17,549 bases of DNA from JBHHZI01 sp046757965 (GTDB lineage: Bacteria; Acidobacteriota; Polarisedimenticolia; SMYD01). The stretch is taken from contig JBHHZI010000059.1 in the NCBI GenBank assembly GCA_046757965.1, positions 1 to 17,549 of the forward strand. Reading direction: 5' to 3'. Positions 1-7,365 of this stretch are shown here, one piece after another. The notes under the pieces are model-generated. The model was given only the letters and a program-made list of their open reading frames with translations. It ran no database searches and was not told the origin of the DNA. The position numbers were made by a program, and so were the translations under genes. Each line of letters starts with the position of its first letter. Positions within the stretch are counted from its first letter, which is position 1.

Positions 1-2
1 GG

Positions 3-470
3 TACTTCATGACCATCCCGGAGGCGGCCGCCCTGGTGCTCCAGGCCGGGGCGTTCGGCGACGGGGGCGAGGTGTTCGTCCTGGACATGGGGGAACCGGT
101 CCTGATCGCCGACCTGGCCCGCCAGATGATCCGTCTCGCCGGCCTCGAGCCCGGCGAGGACATCCCGGTGGTCTTCTCCGGACTGCGGCCGGGCGAGAAG
201 CTCACCGAGGAAATCGAGGGTCCGGGAGAGCGCTTCGAGCCGACCCCGCACCCGAAGATCCGCGTCATCCGGCCGGAGCCGATCACCGTGGAGCCGCTGG
301 CGGCGCGCATCATCGATCTCCAGCAGGCCGCCATCGAGATGGACTTCTCACGCATCCGGACACTTCTGCAGGAGGTGGTGCGTGAGTTCCCCGGTCAAGA
401 TTCCGCGGCGACACACCGCGTCCCCGGAGACGGCGGGCTGGATGCCGGCGCATCCGGCCGGGAACACTGA
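3..470 (+). CDS. Nucleotide-sugar 4,6-dehydratase, CapD/FlaA1/PglF family (C-terminal fragment)
   Basis: The gene runs off the left edge; the reading phase begins at base 3, so the ATG at 9 is internal. The opening residues YFMTIPEAA match the conserved (R)YFMTIPEA motif of long polysaccharide-type 4,6-dehydratases. They are followed by the family's C-terminal block: DMGEPVLIADLARQMI, GLRPGEKLTEEI, and TPHPKI. Family members form 4-keto-6-deoxy sugars from UDP-GlcNAc or a similar nucleotide sugar, usually at the membrane. The catalytic and NAD-binding parts lie outside the window, so substrate and full length cannot be judged. The last 40 or so residues are a poorly conserved tail. The stop is 5 bases before the next gene, so the two are probably co-transcribed. 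Seen: motifs and phase. Inferred: the product feeds one of the two aminotransferases nearby. PglF-like and WbpM-like assignments both remain open. Confidence 0.88.
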   Translation, partial: YFMTIPEAAALVLQAGAFGDGGEVFVLDMGEPVLIADLARQMIRLAGLEPGEDIPVVFSGLRPGEKLTEEIEGPGERFEPTPHPKIRVIRPEPITVEPLAARIIDLQQAAIEMDFSRIRTLLQEVVREFPGQDSAATHRVPGDGGLDAGASGREH

Positions 471-475
471 GCGTC

Positions 476-1627
476 ATGCCCCCCGCGCCGACGGGTGTGC
501 CGCTCCTCGACCTGTGCCGCCAGCACGCCACGATTCGCGCCGAGATCGAGGCGGCCGTGGCTCGCGTGTTCGAATCCCAGCGCTTCATCCTCGGTCCCGA
601 GGTCGCGGGCCTGGAGGCCGAGTGCGCTGCGTTCCTCGGGGCGGCAGCGGTCGGCGTGGCCTCGGGAACGGATGCTCTGCTCCTGACGCTGCGGGCACTC
701 GGTCTCGACCGGGCCGCCGAGGTCGTGACGACACCCTTCACGTTCTTCGCCACGGCCGGGGCCATCGTCAACGCCGGGGCCCGACCGGTCTTCGCCGACA
801 TCGATCCCGTCACCTTCAACCTCGATCCCGACGCCGCCCGCGCCGCCTGCTCGAAGCGCACCGCGGCGATCTGTGCCGTGCATCTTTACGGGCAGCCTGC
901 CGACATGGACGGCCTGCAGGCCGTGGTCTCGAACGCCGGGGCCATCCTGATCGAGGATGCGTGCCAGGCCATCGGCGCCCGGGTCGGCGCCTGCCGGGTC
1001 GGCGCCGTCGGCGCGGCGGCGGCCTTCTCCTTCTTCCCCTCCAAGAACCTGGGAGGGGCCGGCGACGGCGGCCTGGTGACCACGAGGGATGCCGGGCTGG
1101 CAGCCCGGATCCGTTCCCTGCGCCATCATGGCCAGGTCGGGAGCTACGAGCATGAGGCCGTGGGAACCAACAGCCGTCTCGACGAGCTCCAGGCGGCCGT
1201 GCTGCGCGTCAAGCTGGGTCATCTCGAGAGCTGGAACGAGGCGCGGCGGGCCCATGCCGCGGCCCTGACCGGACGCCTGCGCGCCGGGGGGTTGAACATC
1301 CGGGAGGGGGGGGCGCTGGACGGGGCGGACCTCTCGGTGCCGGTGGAGGCTCCCGGGTGCCGGCACGTCTTCAACCAGTACACGCTGCGCGCGGCCCGCC
1401 GGGACCGCCTGGCCGACGCCCTGCGTGCGTCGGGGATCGGGTGCGCCGTCTACTACCCGCTGCCCCTGCACCTGCAGCCGTGCTTCGCCCACCTCGGGTA
1501 CCAGCGGGGCGATCTTCCCGTCGCCGAGCAGGCGAGCGCGGAGGTGATCTCCCTGCCCGTCTTTCCGGAACTGAGCGAGCCGGAACTGGATCGCGTCGCC
1601 GGGGCCGTGGTCGCGTTCTACCGCTGA
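476..1627 (+). CDS. PLP-dependent sugar aminotransferase, WbpE/WlbC/FdtB-like (DegT/DnrJ/EryC1/StrS)
   Basis: This 383-residue protein has the full length of the DegT/DnrJ/EryC1/StrS family. Landmarks are VPLLDL near residue 8, FILGPEV near 37, the SGTDAL cofactor loop near 63, TTPFTFFAT near 85, IEDACQAIGA near 159 and FFPSKNLGGAGDGG with PLP lysine K190. The FILGPEV, SGTDAL and K-N-L-G-x-x-G-D-G-G signatures are typical of 3-aminotransferases such as WbpE/WlbC and FdtB. These move an amino group from glutamate to a 3-keto nucleotide sugar in the cytoplasm. The ATG at 476 follows the previous stop by 5 bases; upstream Shine-Dalgarno matching is weak, which suggests coupling. WlbA-like and acyltransferase genes at 4370 and 5332 would complete the pathway. 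The family assignment is firm; the WbpE-like substrate is inferred. Confidence 0.93.
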   Translation: MPPAPTGVPLLDLCRQHATIRAEIEAAVARVFESQRFILGPEVAGLEAECAAFLGAAAVGVASGTDALLLTLRALGLDRAAEVVTTPFTFFATAGAIVNAGARPVFADIDPVTFNLDPDAARAACSKRTAAICAVHLYGQPADMDGLQAVVSNAGAILIEDACQAIGARVGACRVGAVGAAAAFSFFPSKNLGGAGDGGLVTTRDAGLAARIRSLRHHGQVGSYEHEAVGTNSRLDELQAAVLRVKLGHLESWNEARRAHAAALTGRLRAGGLNIREGGALDGADLSVPVEAPGCRHVFNQYTLRAARRDRLADALRASGIGCAVYYPLPLHLQPCFAHLGYQRGDLPVAEQASAEVISLPVFPELSEPELDRVAGAVVAFYR

Positions 1628-1662
1628 GCAGCGGGCCGCGTCACGCCATCGCGCCCGGCGCG
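1621..1662. terminator. Two weak GC hairpins between convergent aminotransferase genes
   Basis: The 40-base gap between the converging genes holds two small dyads. CCGCT-GAGC-AGCGG (1621-1634) spans the stop codon, and CGCGC-CCG-GCGCG (1650-1662) follows. Both have 5-bp stems and neither has a T-tract. This is a reasonable place for a bidirectional terminator, but in sequence this GC-rich such short dyads are common, so support is weak. Confidence 0.2.
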
Positions 1663-1667
1663 GGACG

Positions 1668-2789
1668 TCAGGCAAGTCTTCCCAGCGCCCGTCGGAGCGA
1701 TGTGGCGACGGCGGCCACCTCACCGGCGGTGAGCCGGTTGTGAAACGGCAAGGCGAGGGTGCGGTCGGCCACCGACTCGGTCACGGGGAAGTCGCCGGCG
1801 GTGAGCGAGAACTGATCGCTCATGTACGGTTGCAGGTGAATCGGCTGGAAGTAGTCCCGGCACCCGATCCCGTCTTCCCGCAGGGCGCCGAGGACGGCGT
1901 CCCGGTCCTCGCGCCGGAAGGTCTCATCGAGACGGACCACGTAGACGAACCACGAGATCCTCTCGTCGTGGCCTGGTCCGGCGGGAAGGCGCAGGCCGGC
2001 AACATCCCCCAGCGCCTCGGCGTAGAGATCGAAGACGCGCTGGCGGGCGGTGATGAAGGTCTCGATGCGTCCGAGCTGGGACAGCCCGAGAGCCGAGGCG
2101 ATGTCCGACAGGCGGTAGTTGAAGCCGAGCCGTGGGTGTTGCAACCAGCCATCGTCGGTTGCCCGCCCCTGATTCCTCAGGCTCCGGCACAGGCGGGCCA
2201 GGGCGTCGTCGTCCGTGACGATCATGCCGCCCTCGCCGGTCGTCATCTGCTTGTTGGGGTAGAAGGCGAACACACCCACCCGGCCGGAAGATCCCGCGTG
2301 CCGGCCGCCCACCGTCGTCCCGAGCGCCTCGCACGCATCCTCGATGATCGCCAGGTCGTGCCGCTCGGCGATCGCGCACAGCGCCGCCATGTCGCACGGG
2401 CGACCGAACACATGCACCGGGAGAATCGCGCGGGTCCGTGGCGTGACGGCCGCCTCCACCGCGGCCGGGTCGATGTTGAGCGTGGCGGGATCGATGTCGA
2501 CGAACACCGGCCGCACCTTCTCGAAGAGCAAGCAGTTGGCCGACGCCACGAACGAGAAGGGCGTGGTGATCACCTCATCTCCCGGTGCCAGACCGAGGGC
2601 GATCACGGCGAGGTGCAGCCCGGAGGTGCCGCTGTTGACCGCCACCGCGTGGCGGGTGCCGACGTAGTTCGACAGGGCCGTCTCGAAGGCGGGTCCGGCG
2701 GGCCCGAGGCTCAATGACGGCGTGCGCAGGACGGCCTCGACGGCCCGGCGGTCTGCATCATCGATGTCGGGCCTGGAAAGAGGAATCAC
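1668..2789 (-). CDS. PLP-dependent sugar aminotransferase, perosamine-synthase/PglE-like (DegT/DnrJ/EryC1/StrS)
   Basis: This 373-residue protein begins with GTG at 2789 (IPLSRPDID). It shows the family landmarks: NSGTSGLHLA near residue 52, EVITTPFSFVASAN near 72, FVDIDP near 96, IIEDACEALG near 148, and FAFYPNKQMTTGEGGM with PLP lysine K180. The G-E-G-G motif and SGTSGLHLA loop resemble 4-aminotransferases of the perosamine-synthase, ArnB and PglE type rather than the G-D-G-G 3-aminotransferase at 476. A 4-aminotransferase would use the 4-keto-6-deoxy product of the dehydratase at the window start. The gene is alone on its strand here: it converges with 476-1627 and diverges from 2887. Family assignment is secure; regiochemistry is inferred from motif similarity only. 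Confidence 0.93.
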   Translation of the reverse strand: MIPLSRPDIDDADRRAVEAVLRTPSLSLGPAGPAFETALSNYVGTRHAVAVNSGTSGLHLAVIALGLAPGDEVITTPFSFVASANCLLFEKVRPVFVDIDPATLNIDPAAVEAAVTPRTRAILPVHVFGRPCDMAALCAIAERHDLAIIEDACEALGTTVGGRHAGSSGRVGVFAFYPNKQMTTGEGGMIVTDDDALARLCRSLRNQGRATDDGWLQHPRLGFNYRLSDIASALGLSQLGRIETFITARQRVFDLYAEALGDVAGLRLPAGPGHDERISWFVYVVRLDETFRREDRDAVLGALREDGIGCRDYFQPIHLQPYMSDQFSLTAGDFPVTESVADRTLALPFHNRLTAGEVAAVATSLRRALGRLA

Positions 2790-2871
2790 GGGCCGGGGCC
2801 TCGGGAAGATGGGAAGGCTCGCGCATGTTGGCCTATCATTCGCGGCGGTGTCAACCGGGCCGACGACACGC

Positions 2872-2877
2872 GAGGAG
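2872..2877 (+). promoter_or_regulatory. Ribosome binding site setting the 2887 start
   Basis: GAGGAG lies 9 bases upstream of GTG 2887. It favours this start over the ATG at 2722, which would run through the divergent intergenic region and the start of the neighbouring aminotransferase gene, and over the ATG at 2905. Confidence 0.6.
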
Positions 2878-2886
2878 CCAGACGAC

Positions 2887-4335
2887 GTGAAGGTGTTGCC
2901 TGCGATGCTGAGAGCATGGTTTCACTGGGCGGCGTGGAGCGCGGGGATTCTCCTGGCGATCCTCGTGTATGCGCGGTTCATCGAGCCCGCGCGCCTGGTG
3001 GTCGAGACGGTCGCGGTGGACGCGACGGGGCATCTCGACGGCGACCATCCCGCGATCTACCGGATGGTCTTCATCTCCGACCTGGAGATGCATCAGGCTC
3101 CAGGTCATTTCGAGCGGCGCGTGCAGGCCACCATCAACGACCTGTCGCCCGATGTCGTCGTCGTCGGCGGGGATCTGCTCGGGGGGGCCGCGGAGACCAT
3201 CGATCCCGAGGTGATCCGGGACGTGGCGTCCTGGCTCGGCGGTTTCGTGGCGCCGGATGGCGTGCTCGTGACCTGGGGAGAACAGGAACTGCTCCGTCTC
3301 CCGGATCTGCAGGCGGCGCTTCCCGCCGGCGTCACCAGCCTGCAGCACCGGGCGGTCATGGAGGACCTCTCCACCGGCCGGATCCGCATCTGTGGACCCG
3401 GCGGCATCTTCTCGCAGCTCGCCGTGGACCCGTCCGGAAGCGGGTGGGTCCGCGCCTCGTGGGGCCGGAGCCTGACCGTGGCGCCGTATCTCGGCGAACG
3501 GGAGCCGTCGTGGGGTGGCGTCGACGTGACCTCGGTGATCCATCTCCACGGGCCCGGTGATAGCCTCGGGCTGGCCGTGATGGAGACTTCCGGGCGGGCG
3601 GGGTACCGTTTTCGCGTGGTGCCGGAGCGGGGAGAATGGGCGCTGATCCGCCCTGGAGATCTCGAATGGGACGGCAGGACCCGGGACAAGACGACGTACG
3701 TGGGGCCGCGGGCCGAGTACCGCATCCGCATTCGCGTCGAACCGGAAGCGGACGCCAGCCGGGTGCGCTCGAAGATCTGGCGCGCGGACGATCCCGAACC
3801 CGACGGATGGCCCATCGATTTTCGCGATCTGAGGCCGTCGCGTCCGGAGCGGGGAACCGTGGCTCTGCTCGCCGGTGTCGGCTGGACGGCGTCGAACCGG
3901 CAGGGGTGGGACCGCGTCGTGGTGCGCGATCTGTCGGGCGGCGAGCTCCTGCGCGAGGAATTCAACGATCCGGCGCGTTTCGATGCGCGCTGGAGAAACC
4001 CCGGGGGCCGGCCCGATCTGGTCGATGCCACCGTGGTCGTGGCGCACAACCCGGTCCTGCTCCGGGATCTGCCGGCCGAGTGGCGTGGGTCTCTCGATCT
4101 CGTCATCGCCGGCCATACCCATGGCGGCCAGATCCGCCTGCCATTCTTCGGGCCCGCCCACATCGACGGGGATCTGCCGCGCAGCTGGTCCGCCGGAATG
4201 ACCCGGCTCGCCCACGGCCGGGCGACACTGTACGTGTCCCGTGGGCTGGGCGAGAGCGGCCTGCCCGTGCGTTTTCTCTGCCCGCCGGAGATCACGCTCG
4301 TCGAGATCACACTGCACGCGAGGCGGCAGGGATGA
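2887..4335 (+). CDS. Membrane-anchored metallophosphoesterase-like protein with inserted beta-sandwich-like domain
   Basis: The 482-residue product has one N-terminal membrane segment (about residues 11-33) and then a split calcineurin-like phosphoesterase domain of the YkuE/YaeI kind. Recognisable motifs are FISDLEMH (D65), VVGGDLLGG (G95-D96), AHNP (H387) and AGHTHGGQIRLP (H410, H412). Two metal-binding motifs are altered. The usual D-x-H reads D-L-E. The usual G-N-H-D/E reads G-E-Q-E at 131-134. Between motif 3 and motif 4 is an insertion of roughly 190 residues (about 175-372), rich in alternating beta-strand patterns. It contains GYRFRVVPERGEWALI, YRIRIRVE and REEFNDPARFDARW, resembling a concanavalin A/laminin-G-like sandwich. 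Classical relatives are UDP-sugar or phospholipid phosphodiesterases outside or at the membrane. Whether this one is catalytic is doubtful. The next gene follows 34 bases later on the same strand. Confidence 0.8.
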   Translation: MKVLPAMLRAWFHWAAWSAGILLAILVYARFIEPARLVVETVAVDATGHLDGDHPAIYRMVFISDLEMHQAPGHFERRVQATINDLSPDVVVVGGDLLGGAAETIDPEVIRDVASWLGGFVAPDGVLVTWGEQELLRLPDLQAALPAGVTSLQHRAVMEDLSTGRIRICGPGGIFSQLAVDPSGSGWVRASWGRSLTVAPYLGEREPSWGGVDVTSVIHLHGPGDSLGLAVMETSGRAGYRFRVVPERGEWALIRPGDLEWDGRTRDKTTYVGPRAEYRIRIRVEPEADASRVRSKIWRADDPEPDGWPIDFRDLRPSRPERGTVALLAGVGWTASNRQGWDRVVVRDLSGGELLREEFNDPARFDARWRNPGGRPDLVDATVVVAHNPVLLRDLPAEWRGSLDLVIAGHTHGGQIRLPFFGPAHIDGDLPRSWSAGMTRLAHGRATLYVSRGLGESGLPVRFLCPPEITLVEITLHARRQG

Positions 4336-4355
4336 GCGGCATCCGTCACCGAACC

Positions 4356-4363
4356 GGGGAGAG
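4356..4363 (+). promoter_or_regulatory. Ribosome binding site setting the 4370 start
   Basis: GGGGAGAG ends 6 bases before GTG 4370. This start places the Rossmann strand FALVGAAG at residues 5-12, as in WlbA/WbpB. The upstream ATG at 4241 lies inside the preceding gene and would add 43 unrelated residues. Confidence 0.55.
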
Positions 4364-4369
4364 CCAACC

Positions 4370-5335
4370 GTGAGCCATGATTTCGCCCTCGTGGGCGCCG
4401 CCGGATTCATTGCACCCCGTCACCTGCGCGCCATCCGTGACACGGGCAACCGGCTCGTGGCAGCCACCGACCCCCATGACTGCGTGGGCATCCTCGACAG
4501 CTATGCCCTCGACGTGAAGTTCTTCCCCGAGATCGAACGGTTCGATCGTCATCTCGAGAAGCTGCGACGGCGAGCCGGCGAGGCCGTGGAGTACGTCAGC
4601 ATCTGCTCGCCGAACTACCTGCACGACGCGCACATCCGGCTGGCCCTGCGTGTCGGGGCCCACGCCATCTGCGAGAAGCCGCTGGTGATCAATCCCTGGA
4701 ATCTCGATGCGCTCGAGCGACTCGAGGAGGAGACCGGGCGGCGAGTGAGCACGGTGCTGCAGCTGAGGGTCCACCCGGCGCTTCTCGACCTGAAGAAGAA
4801 GATCGAGGCCGAACCGGATACGACCCGGCACGAGGTCACGCTGACCTACGTGACGGCCCGCGGTCCGTGGTACGCGATGTCCTGGAAGGGCAACGCCGAG
4901 CGATCCGGTGGGATCGCCTGCAACATCGGCATCCATTTCTTCGATCTGCTCGCCTGGCTGTTCGGGCCGGTGACCCGCGCGGAGGTCCATGTGAACCAGC
5001 CACAGCGCATGGCGGGATTCCTGGAGCTGTCGAGGGCGACCGTCCGGTGGTTTCTGTCCCTGGCCACGGCCGATCTGCCGTTCGCAGCCGAACCGGGAGG
5101 GAACATGACACATCGATCGATCGCGGTGGACGGGACGGAACTGGAATTCACCCAGGGATTCACCGGCCTCCACACGCGGGTATACGAGGACATTCTTGCG
5201 GGAGGCGGTTCCGGGATCGCGGTGGCACGCCCGTCCATCGAGCTGGCGCACCGGCTGCGCCACGCGGCCGTCAGTCAGGGCAGCGCCCCGAGGCACCCGC
5301 TGGTGCAGGCGGCGCCGGACCGGTCCGGAGCATGA
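4370..5335 (+). CDS. wlbA: UDP-GlcNAc(A) 3-dehydrogenase, WlbA/WbpB-like (Gfo/Idh/MocA family)
   Basis: This 321-residue oxidoreductase starts with an NAD-binding Rossmann motif (FALVGAAGFIAPRHLRAI). It has SICSPNYLHDAHIRLAL near residue 78, the CEKPLV motif with K103, and VLQLRVHP further on. The runs AAGFIAPRH, SICSPNYLHDAHI and ICEKPLVINPWN closely resemble WlbA of Bordetella and WbpB of Pseudomonas as I recall them. Those enzymes oxidise the 3-position of UDP-GlcNAc uronic acid to a 3-keto sugar for later transamination. Its stop overlaps the next start (ATGA at 5332-5335), so it is translationally coupled to the acyltransferase. The partner aminotransferase is probably 476-1627. The WbpA-type 6-dehydrogenase and the 2-epimerase of the full pathway are absent from this window. 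Confidence 0.9.
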   Translation: MSHDFALVGAAGFIAPRHLRAIRDTGNRLVAATDPHDCVGILDSYALDVKFFPEIERFDRHLEKLRRRAGEAVEYVSICSPNYLHDAHIRLALRVGAHAICEKPLVINPWNLDALERLEEETGRRVSTVLQLRVHPALLDLKKKIEAEPDTTRHEVTLTYVTARGPWYAMSWKGNAERSGGIACNIGIHFFDLLAWLFGPVTRAEVHVNQPQRMAGFLELSRATVRWFLSLATADLPFAAEPGGNMTHRSIAVDGTELEFTQGFTGLHTRVYEDILAGGGSGIAVARPSIELAHRLRHAAVSQGSAPRHPLVQAAPDRSGA

Positions 5336-6093
5336 GCGACTCATCGCGCGTGGATTCGAGCGCCCTGGTGGATCCGGGCACGCGACTCGGCAGCTTCTGT
5401 GTGGTCATGAACGGTGTGCGCATCGGGCCCGACTGCGTCATCGGACACGGTGTGATCGTGCACCCGGGGACGGTGATCGGAACCGGCGTGAGGATCGACG
5501 ACCATGCGGTCATCGGCAAGCAACCGATGAGAGCAGCCAACAGCGTTCTCACCGGCGATCGACACGTCGAGGCCTCCCGGCTGGGCGATGACGTCATCAT
5601 CGGGACGGGCGCCGTCATCTATGCGGGAGTTACGATCGGGACCGGCGTTCTTGTCGCCGACCTGGCCACGGTCCGCGAGGATGTGGTGATCGGCGATTTC
5701 TCGATCGTCGGCCGGGGAGTGGCGGTGGAGAACTCCTGTCGCCTCGGCCGGTACTGCAAGATCGAGACGAACGCCTACATCACGGCCTACTCGACGCTGG
5801 CCGACCGTGCCTTCGTGGCTCCCGGTGTGGTGACGGCGAACGACAACTTCGCCGGGCGGACCGAGGAACGGTTCAAGCATTTCAAGGGCGTCACCGTGGA
5901 GAAGGGAGGCCGGATCGGCGCCAACGCGACCATCCTGCCCGGCAAGACCATCGGGGCCGACGCTCTGGTGGCCGCCGGTTCCGTGGTCACCCGGGATGCA
6001 CCGCCGGGGACCATCGTCGCCGGATCACCGGCGCGCAGGAGGCGGGCCGTGCCGGAGGACCAGCTTCTCACGAACCAGAACTGGCAGGAGTGA
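5332..6093 (+). CDS. Left-handed beta-helix (hexapeptide-repeat) acyltransferase, probably sugar N-acetyltransferase
   Basis: The 253-residue protein is almost entirely hexapeptide repeats of the [LIV]-G-x-x-x-x type. Examples are VRIGPDCVIGHGVIVHPGTVIG near 28-49 and RLGDDVIIGTGAVIY near 84-98. The C-terminal part has NDNFAGRTEERFKHF, GGRIGANATILPG and a closing AGSPARRRR, an arrangement common in trimeric sugar N-acetyltransferases that use acetyl-CoA. In context (ATGA overlap with a WlbA-like gene) it is the best candidate for the WlbB/WbpD step, acetylating the 3-amino group of UDP-GlcNAc3NA. It is longer than the roughly 190 residues usual for WlbB/WbpD because of extra N-terminal coils, so another acyl donor or sugar is possible. 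Its 3' end overlaps the convergent gene by 26 bases. Confidence 0.85.
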   Translation: MSDSSRVDSSALVDPGTRLGSFCVVMNGVRIGPDCVIGHGVIVHPGTVIGTGVRIDDHAVIGKQPMRAANSVLTGDRHVEASRLGDDVIIGTGAVIYAGVTIGTGVLVADLATVREDVVIGDFSIVGRGVAVENSCRLGRYCKIETNAYITAYSTLADRAFVAPGVVTANDNFAGRTEERFKHFKGVTVEKGGRIGANATILPGKTIGADALVAAGSVVTRDAPPGTIVAGSPARRRRAVPEDQLLTNQNWQE

Positions 6094-7297
6094 TCGAGCC
6101 GGGGTCGACCGGGCCCCGGGCGCGCCGGCCGACCCAGGCACAGACCTGGAGGGCGATGAGCCCGAGGAGGACGATGGCCCGGCGCGCGATCAGCCCGAGC
6201 CGCTTGCCCCGGGCGATCGGTGGTGTTCCCGGACGATCTCGGTCGTGCGGCTGGCCGAGAAGAAAGTGCCTCAGCACGACGCCGCGTGCCCCGGGCAGCA
6301 GCCAGAAGCGCAGCAGGGCGCCGAAGCCTCGCCGCCGCTGGCTGAACCGCCCCACCACGGCTTGCTCCGGCTGCAGACACGCCAGGCCCGCGCCGATGCC
6401 ACGGGAGCGCAGGGACAGCGCCCCCGCCGGCACCCGGCTGCCCAGCAGGTTCCGGCTCAGGTCGACCAGCAGGGCCAGGGCCGGTGCCAGCCTCCCCTCG
6501 CGGGCCCGGCGGTCGAGGCCGTCCCAGTCGAGATCGGCTCCGCGGGCCGCGAGGATTCTCTGGGTGTCGCAGATCCGGAGGAGTCCCGCAAAACCCTCCG
6601 AGAGCGACTGGGCCGCAGCATGCAGGAGCTGATCCTCCGCCGACTCGAGCAACAGGCCGGCCCTGTCCGGGCCCGGCATCGCCCGCTCCATGACGCCTGT
6701 CGCCGGCAGCCGGTACGGGCTATCCGGTCGCACGAGACCCCAGTGCAACTCGACGACGAGGTGGCCGAGAAGGAGCGGGAAGTGAAAGTGATGCGAGGCG
6801 TAATGGCTGCGCTGAGGTCCGGTCAGGATGTTTCGACAACCGATCTCGAGCAGCGCGGCGAGGGCGGCGTCGACATCCGCCGGCTCGACGAGGATGTCGA
6901 TATCTCGCGACAACCGCGTGCCGGGATGCGAGTAGACGGTCTTCTGCAGGGCGGCTCCCTTCAGCAGGACCACCGGGATCCCGCGCGCGGAGAGCGCCCG
7001 GGCCGCCGGCGCAAACTTCTCGTCGCGGAGCATGTTCAGAAGTGTTGCCTTCTGCAGGATGTGGTGGCTGGAGTCGCGGGTCGCGGGTGTCAGCCGGGCC
7101 GTGTCGCCCGCCACGTGCGCGAGGCCACGGGCCACGTACGAATGAATCCGGTGCTTCCGGGCGATAACGATGATCGCCGGCCACAGGGCGTCGATCCGGG
7201 CAACGACCGCGTCGCTGGCCTGCCGGCGGCACAGGATCTCCACCAGCAGGCGGTCTGCTTCGCCGACCTGCGGTGGGCAGAACGGATTCATACCCAT
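6068..7297 (-). CDS. Uncharacterised nucleotidyltransferase-fold protein (PF14907-like)
   Basis: This is a 409-residue protein. Residues about 108-150 read VVLLKGAAL, YSHPGTRLSRDIDILV and EPADVDAAL. This is the signature of the uncharacterised nucleotidyltransferase family often annotated 'nucleotidyltransferase family protein'. D132 and D134 form the likely metal-binding D-x-D. The region before it (LLNMLRDEKFAPAARAL) is helical, as in relatives. The tail is basic and ends with a hydrophobic stretch (IVLLGLIALQVCAWV) that may touch the membrane. Relatives commonly sit in exopolysaccharide or peptide-natural-product loci, but no substrate is established. It starts MGM at 7297 (a second ATG is at 7291), diverges from the citramalate-synthase-like gene and converges into the acyltransferase gene with a 26-base overlap. 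Its role here is unknown; an adenylyl-type transfer is only a fold-based guess. Confidence 0.82.
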   Translation of the reverse strand: MGMNPFCPPQVGEADRLLVEILCRRQASDAVVARIDALWPAIIVIARKHRIHSYVARGLAHVAGDTARLTPATRDSSHHILQKATLLNMLRDEKFAPAARALSARGIPVVLLKGAALQKTVYSHPGTRLSRDIDILVEPADVDAALAALLEIGCRNILTGPQRSHYASHHFHFPLLLGHLVVELHWGLVRPDSPYRLPATGVMERAMPGPDRAGLLLESAEDQLLHAAAQSLSEGFAGLLRICDTQRILAARGADLDWDGLDRRAREGRLAPALALLVDLSRNLLGSRVPAGALSLRSRGIGAGLACLQPEQAVVGRFSQRRRGFGALLRFWLLPGARGVVLRHFLLGQPHDRDRPGTPPIARGKRLGLIARRAIVLLGLIALQVCAWVGRRARGPVDPGSITPASSGS

Positions 7298-7299
7298 AG

Positions 7300-7305
7300 T
7301 ATAGT
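7300..7305 (+). promoter_or_regulatory. Candidate -10 element in the divergent gap 7298-7365
   Basis: TATAGT sits in a short AT-rich patch in an otherwise very GC-rich gap between two divergent genes. A start of transcription near 7312 would leave a leader of about 54 bases before GTG 7366. No good -35 hexamer is visible. The opposite strand also reads TATACT here but abuts the ATG at 7297 too closely for a normal promoter of that gene. Confidence 0.3.
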
Positions 7306-7365
7306 AAGCCGTCGATCGTGCCGAGCGTCAGGAGCGCGAGACCTGGTCGAAGATGTGGGGGCATC

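Noticed and set aside
1306..1313. G8 tract in the first aminotransferase gene, with another G8 at 14841-14848 in the PEP-synthase-like gene, as possible phase-variation sites
   Set aside because: A few such runs are expected by chance in 17 kb at this base composition, and both genes are in frame as written.
395..1723. Long open frame (over 440 codons) antisense to the first aminotransferase gene, and many similar long antisense or alternate-frame openings across the window
   Set aside because: They are Arg/Gly/Pro/Ala-rich translations with no recognisable motif, fully covered by well-supported genes. Such shadows are expected in very GC-rich DNA.
1719..1733. CTCACC-GGC-GGTGAG hairpin near the 3' end of the second aminotransferase gene
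   Set aside because: It lies inside conserved coding sequence and has no T-tract, so it is probably incidental.
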